A stretch of 64,000 nucleotides of DNA from Streptomyces actinomycinicus (GCF_016741775.1 NZ_JAERRK010000025.1:81519-145518); one strand, 5' to 3'. Shown: positions 51,701 through 59,284, counted from the stretch's first letter. Translations and numbers: made by a program. The notes: generated by a model from the sequence alone, not told the origin.

Positions 51701-52111
51701 AAGCACGGGTGGACCGTCACCAGCGCCTGGACGGCCCACGGGACGCGAGGGGACACCATGCGTGCACGGATCGCCCCGACCCCGGCCTACCTCGCGTGGG
51801 TGGACGCGACCTACGGGCCGGACCCGGCCACGCCCGAGGTGGAGGCAGGGGAGCGCATCGTCCCCGTCCAGCGGGGATGGTGGGACGTGGTCAGCAAGGA
51901 AGGACACCGCTACGAACTGACTTGGCAGCCGACCCTGACCGGGCCGGTGTGGAGCGTGCGTCACCGCAGCGCCGGCGGCTTCGAAACGGTCGCCACGACC
52001 GGCATGGCGGGCACGGTCCTGATCGGCATGCGGGCCCACTCCGCCAAGCGTGACCACCAGCCCGCGGACGAGGGGCGCTCCGAATCGGTACATGTACCGC
52101 TCGCGAGCTGA
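48728..52111 (+). CDS. Giant hypothetical protein, 1127 aa
   Basis: ATG with GGAGGA 7 bases upstream; class 2 promoter and leader in front. The protein is an unfamiliar mosaic: an N-terminal region that reads like a small beta domain, a CSCGAVV turn (about 140), an Ala/Pro linker, a long central domain, a Cys-rich zinc region (HCPRCDRN...CAYCGH...CPRCF...CAEC, about 575-660), then a duplicated DPCSVDAWEGEGGA unit about 60 residues apart. The C-terminal third has a CGTCDTTHDDHLWRPQ motif. No catalytic motif is recognised. It may be a structural or nucleic-acid-associated plasmid protein. Confidence 0.8.
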   Translation: MSHAVMITTPAGNAMEGHGLTDARIILASDADLHPERQGLSMTRRAVAYSVYNPATERYSLVTLDGRWIIPGREGYKTRGPVATYARKNIADVRPDGLVILEPVRHNGRYAVTRFGGRKAGICRRQIHHATRGGYGFECSCGAVVTPDAVRREGFTIVSDGRSGTHNVAYAVRSEHGIEWSADVAMTADAPVVVATPFRPAAEVIAEGHARKAAETAAVAEPAPVPAPVADVDTPDVPADAEAPFCAPYSVAEYSFTPAVSVVGRIAYGAPKPVKRWKVVDANGRVASDDHLSRLAADTRADFLNGESGHAQTPDTCPEGTPDHVGPLVSVGAHGRAYVTGGGARLNIESADGRARFTLHTVPDEAHQEARDGFHKRARELSGEIVKRADGHPVFKPAKVQMWSGKPAPRKAFAPKDYAPGAMLAWTVDGVRYTGQVWANRVSSGKWNGDRGECSAVVVATVDGRRARRDEAVCLPFVHGSRRKSTYAFVATQQGNADVEVIAPECASDGLFDVVATTGDPVEGWESEGGYVPGVEPADAPAEPADTVEPAPAEVPAETSEPADAPAEVQAGEHCPRCDRNTLYGIECAYCGHVIITALIGSGPRLCPAEEKAMATGRQYCPRCFTVGVALYAATLHTGRGYVCAECYTWVGRRLPEAGPAPVKAPAGEVIRAARAARREAEESGASVGEIHRAGEAARKAVAAAYGQRPADVISDPCSVDAWEGEGGACIGVDRPSAPDAGSGAEPVGTDPSPEMGTCTAPAVDVTPALPDLVSDPCSVDAWEGEGGAVPAVEAPRACLVAERPGLDPYAVRPAVAQWATTPGTNYRSATLSCAGEEYRVYHAPDAVLPYTVRRTVGGADVDLGGWVGMDDVRAIVRADRRRSAALEADRRRVEQEQRRAAYRLQGQRRQAPVRLTAEERLAIARRTEEKHRPVAAELYVSPITGRAVLAWVCGTCDTTHDDHLWRPQTIGGSYRTPLSVDRATLTALVEKHGWTVTSAWTAHGTRGDTMRARIAPTPAYLAWVDATYGPDPATPEVEAGERIVPVQRGWWDVVSKEGHRYELTWQPTLTGPVWSVRHRSAGGFETVATTGMAGTVLIGMRAHSAKRDHQPADEGRSESVHVPLAS
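50997..51006. promoter_or_regulatory. Palindrome GTACATGTAC, copy 1
   Basis: Perfect 10-bp palindrome in a GGGTACATGTACCGCTCC context inside the 1127-aa gene, between its two duplicated units. Two further copies are at 52088 and 52296. Possibly an operator. Confidence 0.4.
52088..52097. promoter_or_regulatory. Palindrome GTACATGTAC, copy 2
   Basis: Perfect palindrome 14 bases before the stop of the 1127-aa gene; flanks CGGTACATGTACCGCTC nearly match copy 1. Confidence 0.4.
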
Positions 52112-52295
52112 CAGGCCGGTCCTCCTGGCCCCCGTCCTCGGGCGGGGGCCCGCTGCTCGGCGGCCGGCTCCCGGGCAAGGGGCCCCGAGCACTGCCGGAC
52201 CGGGGCGGCAGACCGGTGGGTTCACGAGAGTGGGACCAGCGAGGTGCGGATGGGCACTCAGAGAAACGGAGTTGACCACGGGGCGGCAGGGATTG

Positions 52296-52305
52296 GTACA
52301 TGTAC
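52296..52305. promoter_or_regulatory. Palindrome GTACATGTAC, copy 3
   Basis: Perfect palindrome that ends 3 bases before the ATG of the Toprim gene and covers its ribosome-site region, where a bound protein would block expression. Confidence 0.45.
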
Positions 52306-52308
52306 TGA

Positions 52309-53148
52309 ATGGGTGCGCGCATCAAGTGGCAGGACATCATCGACCGGGCCCGCGACATCGTGGAGGGCTACGACGGCGGCGTCACCGTACGACAGGTCAT
52401 GTACCGGCTGGTCGCCGAGGGGCTCTTGCCGAACACCGCACCCACCTACTGCAGGCTGTCCTCCCGGCTCGCCCAGGCCCGCCGCGACGGGCTGTTCCCG
52501 GACCTCATCGACACGATCCGCGAAGTGCACGTTCCGCCGGCCTGGCCGGACGCCGACGCGTTCGTGGCGGACATGCCCCAGTGGTTCCGCCTGGACCGCA
52601 CCCGCGGGCAGGAGTGGGCTCTGTACGTGGCGGCCGAGAAGGACACGCTGCGCCAGCTGCTGACCGGGTGGCTCGCCGAGTACAGCATCCCCGTCCTCGT
52701 GGTGCGCGGCTTCGGCAGCCAGTCCTACGCCGACGTCGTCCGAGACCGCGCGCGCAGCGATCCCCGGCCGGCGGCGCTGCTCTACATCGGCGACTTCGAC
52801 GCCAGCGGATCCGACATCGAACGCGACTGGGTGCAGCGCACCGACTGCTGGGAACGGGTGGAGCGAGTGCTGCTGACGGACGGGCAGGTGCGCGAGTACC
52901 AGCTGCCGCCGGCCGAAGGGAAGAGGGACGATCCGCGCTGGCCGGGGTTCGCCCGCCGCTACGGCTTCGATCTCGACCGTCCCGTGCAGTGGGAGGTCGA
53001 GGCACTGGAACCGGCCGAACTCAAGCGTCTGGTGATGGAGGCTGTCGACGGCTACATCGACCGCGAAATCCTCGCCGAGGTCATGACCGAGGAAGAGCAG
53101 CAGCGTGCCCGGCTCGCCGCCGTCCTCGGCCGGCAGCAGGAGGGCTGA
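52309..53148 (+). CDS. Winged-helix + Toprim domain protein (TopoVI-A/Spo11-like layout)
   Basis: ATG start; 279 residues. Residues 20-75 form a winged helix (VRQVMYRLVAEGLLPNTAPTY, split: VRQVMYRLVAEG, LPNTAPTY) that leads into a Toprim fold with the Glu in YVAAEKDTLRQLL (about 104-116), then VLVVRGFGSQSY and LLYIGDFDASGSDIERD (about 155-171, the DxD). This domain order resembles Spo11/TopoVI-A, but the catalytic Tyr of the 5Y-CAP domain is not obvious. Actinobacterial plasmids and phages carry this family without known function; a Mg-dependent nucleic-acid enzyme is likely. Confidence 0.7.
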   Translation: MGARIKWQDIIDRARDIVEGYDGGVTVRQVMYRLVAEGLLPNTAPTYCRLSSRLAQARRDGLFPDLIDTIREVHVPPAWPDADAFVADMPQWFRLDRTRGQEWALYVAAEKDTLRQLLTGWLAEYSIPVLVVRGFGSQSYADVVRDRARSDPRPAALLYIGDFDASGSDIERDWVQRTDCWERVERVLLTDGQVREYQLPPAEGKRDDPRWPGFARRYGFDLDRPVQWEVEALEPAELKRLVMEAVDGYIDREILAEVMTEEEQQRARLAAVLGRQQEG

Positions 53149-53452
53149 ACGAGCGCACGGACTCGGCCATTGGGAAGCACGGGTGCGACGAATCCCGCCC
53201 GGGGCGGGGCTTGGGCTGCGACACTGATCCTGCCCCGCCTCTCCCCCGTCGGCGGGGCACCTTACGTTGCAGGGACGGCCGGCCGGCCGCGGACAAAGAA
53301 AGCGGCCGGCGCCCAATCCGCCGAAGCGGGTGGCAAGGGCACCGGCCAACCGAAGACACACACCGCTTGAGGACAGGAAGTGACCCGCACGGGTTGCGTC
53401 GCCCTTTGAGTGTAGCGGTGCGACAGGCACGAAGAACGCCTCCTTGCCCGCG

Positions 53453-53473
53453 ATGATGCAAGTCCGGTAACTT
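53453..53473 (+). promoter_or_regulatory. Class 2 promoter B
   Basis: ATGATGCAAGTCCGG followed by TAACTT (53468-53473). The predicted start at 53480 is the G of GTTGG, as in the other copies. Confidence 0.65.
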
Positions 53474-53479
53474 TCTTTC

Positions 53480-53513
53480 GTTGGGTGCGTTGTGGCAACC
53501 GCACCCGCACCGA
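53480..53513 (+). promoter_or_regulatory. Class 2 leader B
   Basis: GGGTGCGTT pairs with AACCGCACCC (one bulged C) around the loop GTGGC, followed by GCACCGAAGTCATCAG and AAGGAG before the ATG at 53543. Confidence 0.7.
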
Positions 53514-53542
53514 AGTCATCAGCGTCGTCAAGGAGTTCCCTC

Positions 53543-53821
53543 ATGCTGCACCGCGCACGTGCCGCCGTGTTACGCCGCGCCCGCCGCCGCGGCGCCGCCC
53601 TTGAGGTGCGACACAACGATCGGGTCCTGGAGGACCTCGGCGCTCGCTTCGTCGACGCGCCGGCCTGCCGATTCCTGGATGCGCCGGTGCTGCTCGAGAG
53701 CCTGCAGGGGGTCCAGGACGCGCGGACCGGCACCGCTCAGGACCGGTACGGCGCTGCCGCCCGCACCGTCGAAACCCATTGGCGTGCCACCGCCGCCGGA
53801 ACGCCCACCCCCACGGCATAA
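53543..53821 (+). CDS. Hypothetical 92-aa protein behind leader B
   Basis: ATG with AAGGAG 7 bases upstream. Basic N-terminus (MLHRARAAVLRRARRRG) followed by a helical region (RVLEDLGARFVDAPACRFL). No family is recognised. The gene structure (promoter, leader, ribosome site, start) is well supported even though the product is not. Confidence 0.65.
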   Translation: MLHRARAAVLRRARRRGAALEVRHNDRVLEDLGARFVDAPACRFLDAPVLLESLQGVQDARTGTAQDRYGAAARTVETHWRATAAGTPTPTA

Positions 53822-53882
53822 CCCCCGCCCCGCCCTGCCCGCAACGCCGACGCCGGCGCCCTGCACAACCGACCAGGAGTGA

Positions 53883-54950
53883 GTGATGATCCGCGCCGGA
53901 CGCCGGAAGTACGCCCAGAACAGCGAAGAGCTCGCCGCTGCCATGGGCGTGACGATCGGCACCTTCCGCAACAAGAAGCCCTACGCCGACGAGACCTTCC
54001 CGCCCCTGATCAGCTCCGACGGGGCGCGGGTGAAGCTGTGGGACAGCGAGCAGACCGCTGCCCACCTGGCCGGCCGCCCCGTCCCCGAACTGCCGCAGGA
54101 GGACGACGAGCAGGACCTCCTCGACCGCAACGAAGCCGCCCACGAGCTAGGCATCACTCCCAAGACCTGGGACGACTACAAGACACACCCCCAGATCGCC
54201 CCCCACCTGACCAAGGTCAAGGGCGTGGAGCACTGCCCGCGCGGCATCGTGCAGGCCTTCCGCACCGGCAAGGACGCCGGCACCGATACCGGACCCAAGG
54301 GCAGGCCGAAGGGCAGCGGGGATATGGTGCCGCGCGACGAGATCTCCGCCCGGGTCGGCGACCTGCTCGACGAGGATCCGGCGGTGACCCTCGCAACCGT
54401 CCAGGAGCGCGTCGGCCTGTCCTACGCCGCGGCCGCGCGCGCCCTGCCCCGGCTGCGCGGGGAGCGGATCGCCGACCTGGTGCAGGCCGAACCGGACCTG
54501 ACCCCCGAGGAGGCCGCCACCCGGCTCCGCTACCCCACCGCGGTGCAGCGCACAGCCCTTGCCAGCGCCGCCACCGAACTGCGCGCCCGCCAGGTCCAGC
54601 CGTACCTGCAGCGCGTCGCCGACGTCCTGGTCGGCGCAGGCCTGGCCCAGGCGCAGGACGTCCGGGTGCAGCGACTGGAGGGCGACGTGCTCGCCGCGGC
54701 CGTGGCGCTGAGCGGATCCGGCGCGCCCGCCCTCGTGTGGGACGAGCGCTACGGCTGGCGTACTGCAGTCAGCCGGCGGCACCCGATCGGCAAGGAGACC
54801 GGCACCCCGCCGGAGGGCGAAGGCATCCGCTACCTCAGCGAGCACCAGCAGCCCGAACCCTCCGAGCTGCTGGCCGCGCTCACCGACCACCGGCACGGCA
54901 CCAGGCATCCCAAGACCGTCCACCCGGCCGGAGGCACCCTGCAGGGCTGA
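53883..54950 (+). CDS. Multi-HTH DNA-binding-like protein, 355 aa
   Basis: GTG at 53883 (ATG at 53886 is adjacent) with AGGAG upstream. Three HTH-like units are visible: NSEELAAAMGVTIGTFRNKK (about 13-32), LLDRNEAAHELGITPKTWDD (about 80-100, excisionase-like) and TLATVQERVGLSYAAAARAL (about 170-190), followed by a further helix pair and a long C-terminal region. A DNA-binding replication, partition or regulatory role is likely. It ends before a perfect hairpin terminator. Confidence 0.7.
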   Translation: MMIRAGRRKYAQNSEELAAAMGVTIGTFRNKKPYADETFPPLISSDGARVKLWDSEQTAAHLAGRPVPELPQEDDEQDLLDRNEAAHELGITPKTWDDYKTHPQIAPHLTKVKGVEHCPRGIVQAFRTGKDAGTDTGPKGRPKGSGDMVPRDEISARVGDLLDEDPAVTLATVQERVGLSYAAAARALPRLRGERIADLVQAEPDLTPEEAATRLRYPTAVQRTALASAATELRARQVQPYLQRVADVLVGAGLAQAQDVRVQRLEGDVLAAAVALSGSGAPALVWDERYGWRTAVSRRHPIGKETGTPPEGEGIRYLSEHQQPEPSELLAALTDHRHGTRHPKTVHPAGGTLQG

Positions 54951-54990
54951 CCCGCCGGCAAGAAAACGCGTGACACGACAACCTCGGCCC

Positions 54991-55023
54991 GCGGCCCGGA
55001 CATCGTTTCGATGTCCGGGCCGC
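54991..55023 (+). terminator. Perfect 15-bp hairpin terminator
   Basis: GCGGCCCGGACATCG (54991-55005) and CGATGTCCGGGCCGC (55009-55023) close a TTT loop about 40 bases after the HTH gene stop. No U-run follows. Confidence 0.75.
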
Positions 55024-55089
55024 TTCACGTAGCCAGTGTCGGCTGGCGTGCCAATTCGCCTGGAAAACAGGGGCATTCGCCTCCCGCTG

Positions 55090-55110
55090 GTGATGTTAGT
55101 GCGGTATTGC
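55090..55110 (+). promoter_or_regulatory. Class 2 promoter F (degenerate)
   Basis: GTGATGTTAGTGCGG with TATTGC at the -10 position (55105-55110). The GTTGG start and GTGGCA hairpin are absent, so this copy has lost its leader. Confidence 0.5.
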
Positions 55111-55126
55111 GTCGAAGAATCCGCAC

Positions 55127-55390
55127 GTGAAGCTCACGAGAGGCGAGCACTTCTACATCCGCCGCGCCCACTATCTGCTGCCCACAGATGGACTGCCCTG
55201 CGAGCGTTCCTCGTCGCCGCCCCGCCGGCGTCGTCGACAAGCAGCGCAAATGCGGGACGTCACCGGCCGGACGGGCACCGTCTTCCGGCCGGTGCGCGAA
55301 CTCCCCAAGCCCGGACCCAGACGGAAGAAGGGGACGCCGATCCCGATCCGCCGGGTGATCGACACCACCGACGTCACCCTCACCGCCTGA
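55127..55390 (+). CDS. Small basic protein, 87 aa
   Basis: GTG start 16 bases after promoter F, no clear ribosome site. MKLTRGEHFYIRRAHYLLPT is followed by an Arg-rich linker (PPRRRRRQAAQ) and a basic C-terminal half (GPRRKKGTPIPIRRVIDTTD). It may bind nucleic acid. Moderately supported because the codon pattern fits this frame. Confidence 0.5.
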   Translation: MKLTRGEHFYIRRAHYLLPTDGLPCERSSSPPRRRRRQAAQMRDVTGRTGTVFRPVRELPKPGPRRKKGTPIPIRRVIDTTDVTLTA

Positions 55391-55490
55391 CCGCGGCTTG
55401 GCCGGCTCGCGGCCGCGCCGCTGGGGGCCCGTCCCGGAGGCGTGGCCGCCAGGCCGACGGGGGAGTGGGGTGCACCCCCCCTTCCCGTCA

Positions 55491-55511
55491 GTGATGTAAG
55501 TGCGGTATATT
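55491..55511 (+). promoter_or_regulatory. Class 2 promoter C
   Basis: GTGATGTAAGTGCGG followed by TATATT (55506-55511). The predicted start is at 55518, the G of GTTGG. Confidence 0.7.
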
Positions 55512-55517
55512 TATTTC

Positions 55518-55538
55518 GTTGGTTGGGCGGGATGCCCA
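55518..55538 (+). promoter_or_regulatory. Class 2 leader C (variant hairpin)
   Basis: GTTGG at the 5' end is kept, but the hairpin is TGGGC-GGGAT-GCCCA, without the GTGGCA loop, and no ACCGAAG box follows. AGGAGAG precedes the ATG at 55575. Confidence 0.55.
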
Positions 55539-55574
55539 CCACTCCACCTCCCCCTGCTCCAGGAGAGATTCCGC

Positions 55575-56228
55575 ATGGCCGTCGTCACCGCCGCCCGCGC
55601 CGCACACGAGATCCTGCGCTTCGCCCGCACCACGCCGTCCCAGGACAACCTGCGCGACCTACGGCAGGCCCTGCGCGCCATGGGGCGCCTGGCCCCGGCC
55701 GAACACCACCTGGACATCGTTACCGTCCACGACGAGATCGCCGGAGCGGCTGAGGAACTCGTCTCCGCCCGCCGCGACTTCACCGCCCGTCGGGCCGCCC
55801 TCGCGTACATCGACGCCGCCCTCAACCAGGCCGAGAAGGTGATGCTGACCCTCGACCCGGCCGCGGCATCCCCGTTCCGGCCCACCGACATCCCGGCCAC
55901 CCCCGAGGACATCACGGCCTCTGCCATTGCCTACAACGCCGCCTGCTTCACCGACTGGTATGCCGAGATTCGAAGCATCAAGGACGGCACGCCCGCCGTG
56001 CGCGTCCACTGCCGCTCCGACCACCGCACCGGCCGCACCATCACCGCCGTCATCACCGCCGGAGTCGACACCACCGACGGGTTCGTGGCCGCGCACCCGC
56101 CCGTCGCCCACACCTTCACCCGCCTCGACGGCCGCGAAACGCCCGCGGACAACGCCCGCCGAGCCATCGCCGCCCGACTGAGCTTCCCCGGCATCCCCAT
56201 CGAGTGGACCAGCGACCACCACGTCTGA
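55575..56228 (+). CDS. Hypothetical 217-aa protein behind leader C
   Basis: ATG with AGGAGAG 8 bases upstream. The N-terminal 110 residues are a helical coil (RDLRQALRAMGRLAPAEHHLD; VSARRDFTARRAALAYIDAALNQAEK); the C-terminal half is beta-rich (GTPAVRVHCRSDHRTGRTITAVI). No motif is recognised. The next gene starts 88 bases later after a promoterless class 2 leader. Confidence 0.65.
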   Translation: MAVVTAARAAHEILRFARTTPSQDNLRDLRQALRAMGRLAPAEHHLDIVTVHDEIAGAAEELVSARRDFTARRAALAYIDAALNQAEKVMLTLDPAAASPFRPTDIPATPEDITASAIAYNAACFTDWYAEIRSIKDGTPAVRVHCRSDHRTGRTITAVITAGVDTTDGFVAAHPPVAHTFTRLDGRETPADNARRAIAARLSFPGIPIEWTSDHHV

Positions 56229-56250
56229 CCCACCGCTGTGCTCCGAACCC

Positions 56251-56298
56251 GGTGCGGGACGGCAGTGGCAGCCGCCCCGCACCGCCACCGAAGACACC
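56251..56298 (+). promoter_or_regulatory. Class 2-type leader without own promoter (before the PAPS-reductase-like gene)
   Basis: Arms GGTGCGGGACGGC (56251-56263) and GCCGCCCCGCACC (56271-56283) pair at 12 of 13 positions around the loop AGTGGCA, then GCCACCGAAGACACC. The loop and ACCGAAGACAC box are the same as in leaders D and 60631, but no GTGATG promoter precedes it. Confidence 0.7.
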
Positions 56299-56315
56299 AC
56301 ACGGCTGAGGAACCC

Positions 56316-57584
56316 ATGGACAACACCACACGCCTGCACCTGCTGGACCTGATCCGCCGGGCGCAGCAAGCGACCGCCGCACACACGGCCGCGGTGCGCG
56401 CCGCCGCCCGGGCAGCAAAAGCCGCCGCCCAGGCCCGCGACCACGTCGACGACCTCGAACGGCAACGCACCACCGCCCAGGATCCCGCACAGGCCTCCGA
56501 GGCCACCGATGAACTGGACGAGCCCCTGGAGGAATACGCCAACTGCCTCCACCGCCTGCAGGCCGCCAAGAACAAGGTGGCCCGCACCTTCCTGGCAGCT
56601 CGCGCCGCCAACCGCACCCTCGGTGCCTCGTACGCCCGGCACGCCCGCGGCCGCGCCCGAGCCTCCAGCCGCGACCAGATCGCCGCAGGCCTGCTGGACG
56701 AACTCGCCGACGTCCCACTGGAGATGATGGACGCCGCGCACGCCATCCTGGTGCAGTCCAGCGCCGGCAAGGACTCGCTGGTCATGCTGCACCGCATCGC
56801 AACCTGGGCCAAGAAGGCGGGCTGCCTCCACAAGGTCGTCGTGATCCACATCGATCTGGGTGAAGAGTCCGAGTGGCCGGGCGTCCGGGAACTCGCCCAG
56901 CGCCAAGCCGAACGCTACGGCCTGCGCTTCCACGTTCTGCGCGCCGAGGGCGGACTCCTCGGCCTGGTCGAGAAGCGCGGCATGTGGCCCGACGCTGCTC
57001 GCCGGCTGTGCACGGCGACCCTGAAGCGGGACGTCGCCAACAAGCTCCTGCGCCAGATCGCCGCCGAACTCGGCCTCGACGAGCAGGCCGTCATCCTCAA
57101 CTGCATGGGGATCCGCGCGGCCGAGTCCCCGGCCCGCAGCAAGAAGCAGCGCCTGGCCATCGACATGCGCACCAGCGCGAACAGCCGCATGGTGCTCACC
57201 TGGCACCCCATCTTCGAGGTGACCGACCGTGAGGTGTGGCAGGAGATCGCCACCCACGGGCTGGAGTACCACCCGGTATACGACGCCCTGATCCCCCGCC
57301 TGTCCTGCGTCTTCTGCGTCCTGGCCCCCTTCGACGTCCTCGTGCGCGCCGCCCGCCTGTGCTGGGCCCTCGGCCTGCCGCTGCCCGCCCGCTACCGAGA
57401 CCTGGAAGCGAAGATCGGTCACCGCTTCAAGCAGAGCCACAGCCTCGCGGAGGTCTACGCCGAGGCCGAGCGTCTCGAGCGCAAGGAAGGCGCCCTGGTC
57501 TGGAACCGCGGCGACGCGGTCCGGCAACACCTCGGCGCCGACGCAGCCGACGACTACCTGGCCCGCGTCGCGCTGGCTGCCTGA
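56316..57584 (+). CDS. PAPS reductase / PP-loop family protein
   Basis: ATG after TGAGGAA; 422 residues. A helical N-terminus (1-130) precedes the PP-loop ILVQSSAGKDSLVML (about 142-156), the IHIDLGEE strand and the C-terminal LSCVFCVLAP CxxC site (about 326-335). The family includes PAPS/APS reductases and DndC-type enzymes for DNA sulfur modification. No Dnd partners are encoded here, so the reaction is unknown; a sulfur or nucleotide-modification activity is likely. Class 2-type leader upstream. Confidence 0.75.
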   Translation: MDNTTRLHLLDLIRRAQQATAAHTAAVRAAARAAKAAAQARDHVDDLERQRTTAQDPAQASEATDELDEPLEEYANCLHRLQAAKNKVARTFLAARAANRTLGASYARHARGRARASSRDQIAAGLLDELADVPLEMMDAAHAILVQSSAGKDSLVMLHRIATWAKKAGCLHKVVVIHIDLGEESEWPGVRELAQRQAERYGLRFHVLRAEGGLLGLVEKRGMWPDAARRLCTATLKRDVANKLLRQIAAELGLDEQAVILNCMGIRAAESPARSKKQRLAIDMRTSANSRMVLTWHPIFEVTDREVWQEIATHGLEYHPVYDALIPRLSCVFCVLAPFDVLVRAARLCWALGLPLPARYRDLEAKIGHRFKQSHSLAEVYAEAERLERKEGALVWNRGDAVRQHLGADAADDYLARVALAA

Positions 57585-57817
57585 TCCCCTCCACCTCCCC
57601 GCCTGCCCACGGGAGGCCGCCCGCCGCGCGGCTCGGCCCCTGGGGCGGGTGGCCCCCGCCCACAAGGAGACCCCGGTTACGTCCACCGACGCCTCGAGCT
57701 CCCGGGAGCAGCTGCCGTTCCCGATTCAGACAGAGATCCCGACCGCATCCGACTGATGCCAAAGCGCCCCGACCCCGACCCCGCGCGGCCCTGAGCCCGC
57801 GGGTCGACCGTGGGATC

Positions 57818-58420
57818 TCAGGGCAGTCGGGTCGGCTGCAGGCTGCCTGTCGATCGGTCTGGGCGGAAGGTGACACCGTATTGGCGGGCGAAGTGGTTGG
57901 CCTCCGCGACCGAGCCTCCCACTGAGCGCAGGTAGAGGGCGTAGGCCACCGATTCGATCTGTTCCTCGTCCAGGTACAGAACCCACCGATTGCCGAGCTG
58001 GCGCGCTGTACGCACCCGCTCCGCCAGGCCCTCGGCCGGCGGCAGGTGCAGCCGGGCTCCGAGGTTCACATACACGCGCAGCGCGTCCATCTGCGAGCGG
58101 CGAAGCTCCACCGGCCGCTCGCCGGCGGCGGGGCCCTCGGGCCGGTGCTCGGGAGTGGGGCTGGCCTCGGCGTAAATCAGTACATCCCGGCCGTGCCCCG
58201 TGAGCCGGGCTGCCCACACGACGGGCCTTCCTTCGTGGGCGGACAACTCCGCACGCATCACCGGATCGGCCACCTCGACCAGGCCCTGCCCGGCCGCGGC
58301 TTCCACTGCGTCGTGATGATCGGGGCGCAGCGCGCCGAACAGCACCCAGCCACGCTCGGCTACCTCCTGATGGTCGCGCAGGACCCGCAGCGCCTCGAGC
58401 AACGCCTTCCCCCTACGCAT
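57818..58420 (-). CDS. DUF6417 family protein
   Basis: ATG with GGGGAGG 4 bases upstream; 200 residues. The opening MRRGKALLEALRVLRDHQ and the GWVLFGALRPDHHDAVEAA centre fit the Streptomyces DUF6417 family, helical and acidic; the C-terminus holds RWVLYLDEEQIESVAYALYLRS. Function is unknown. It is the only minus-strand gene in the 48.6-61 kb array. Confidence 0.72.
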   Translation of the reverse strand: MRRGKALLEALRVLRDHQEVAERGWVLFGALRPDHHDAVEAAAGQGLVEVADPVMRAELSAHEGRPVVWAARLTGHGRDVLIYAEASPTPEHRPEGPAAGERPVELRRSQMDALRVYVNLGARLHLPPAEGLAERVRTARQLGNRWVLYLDEEQIESVAYALYLRSVGGSVAEANHFARQYGVTFRPDRSTGSLQPTRLP

Positions 58421-59213
58421 GCGCCTCCCCGTCCTCGTGCCGTTGAAAGCCGGTGAGACGACGGTAGGCACCGAGGTGCGAGGCATGGGGCCGGACCCGT
58501 GAAAGATCACCCGCGCGTGCAGGGCCGCCGCGAGCGGGCCCATGTCCGCTGATCGAGGGCGCCGGCGCAGGCGCCCCCGGGCGCACAAAGCCGAGCCGGA
58601 CTCATCGGGCGGTACCCGGCGTAGTGGCCGATGGTGTTCATCGTGTTCGTCGGGCTCTCCATCGTGTACGGCACGTGCTCACGGGACGCCGAAGGTCGGA
58701 CAGGCCGTGTGATCCCCATGTGTCCCCGGAGCGCCCCAGACCACCCCGGGGACGCGCCGCCGAAGGGAACCGCTGCACTGCGCCCGTGGAGGCCGCAGGA
58801 GCCGGCCTGACGCCCTCGGACGGGCCGACGGGGCAACTGGGCGCGGCGGCCGCCCCAGGCGCGGCGGGGCGGGGTGCAGCATCGGTTCGCGTCGGGCCGG
58901 GGCGCGCCGCCGTCCGTGCCGGTTGGCTGTACGGCACGCTGCGCGCGCCCTACAGCCTCGCCGCGTGCCCGGTGACCGCTCCGCGCCCACCGGGCCGCGC
59001 GCTCCGCGCGCTCACGCGCTGCGGGATGTGGCAGCCGGTCCCAGTGCGCTTCGCGCCCTGCTCCCTCGCTCCGCGCTGCCGCATCCCTTGCCCATGGCGC
59101 TGCGCGCCACGGGGCGCCGACACGCCCCGCGACGTGCCCCGGCCCGCCCCCCCCAAAACCCAGTTTGGCCAGGGGAAATGCATCAAAGAAAGATCCCCCA
59201 ACCCCTGCAAAAC

Positions 59214-59234
59214 GTGATGCTAGTGCAGTATATT
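59214..59234 (+). promoter_or_regulatory. Class 2 promoter D
   Basis: GTGATGCTAGTGCAG followed by TATATT (59229-59234); the predicted start at 59241 is the G of GTTGG. Confidence 0.7.
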
Positions 59235-59240
59235 TGTCTT

Positions 59241-59284
59241 GTTGGCCGGTCCTGTGGCAAGGCCCCAACACCGAAGACACACAC
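59241..59284 (+). promoter_or_regulatory. Class 2 leader D
   Basis: GTTGG...CCAAC outer pairing, an inner TCC/AGG and GG/CC stem and the loop GTGGCA, then ACACCGAAGACACACACC. AGGAGA lies before the ATG at 59304. Confidence 0.7.

Larger units (their letters stand above)
53149..53542. other. Intergenic region with a class 2 leader-like unit and promoter B
   Basis: 394 bases without a normal-sized gene. At 53300-53370 lies a leader-like unit: arms GGCCGG and CCGGCC, the loop GTGGCAA (53330 region) and AACCGAAGACACACACC. A GTG at 53380 behind GGACAGGAAG opens only 9 codons before TGA at 53407-53409. Promoter B and leader B follow. Confidence 0.5.

Noticed and set aside
48602..52279. Minus-strand open frame of about 1225 codons
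   Set aside because: It lies antisense to the 1127-aa gene with its own promoter, leader and ribosome site; the minus frame is open because of GC-rich codon bias and encodes low-complexity His/Arg/Val text.
55659..57686. Minus-strand open frame of about 675 codons
   Set aside because: It is antisense to the 217-aa gene and the PAPS-reductase-like gene, which have leaders, ribosome sites and motifs; the frame is a GC artefact.
57677..57756. A 26-residue ORF after AAGGAG at 57664 (TSTDASSSREQLPFPIQTEI...)
   Set aside because: The codon at the expected start is GTT, not a start codon; it may be a decayed gene, but it cannot be called.
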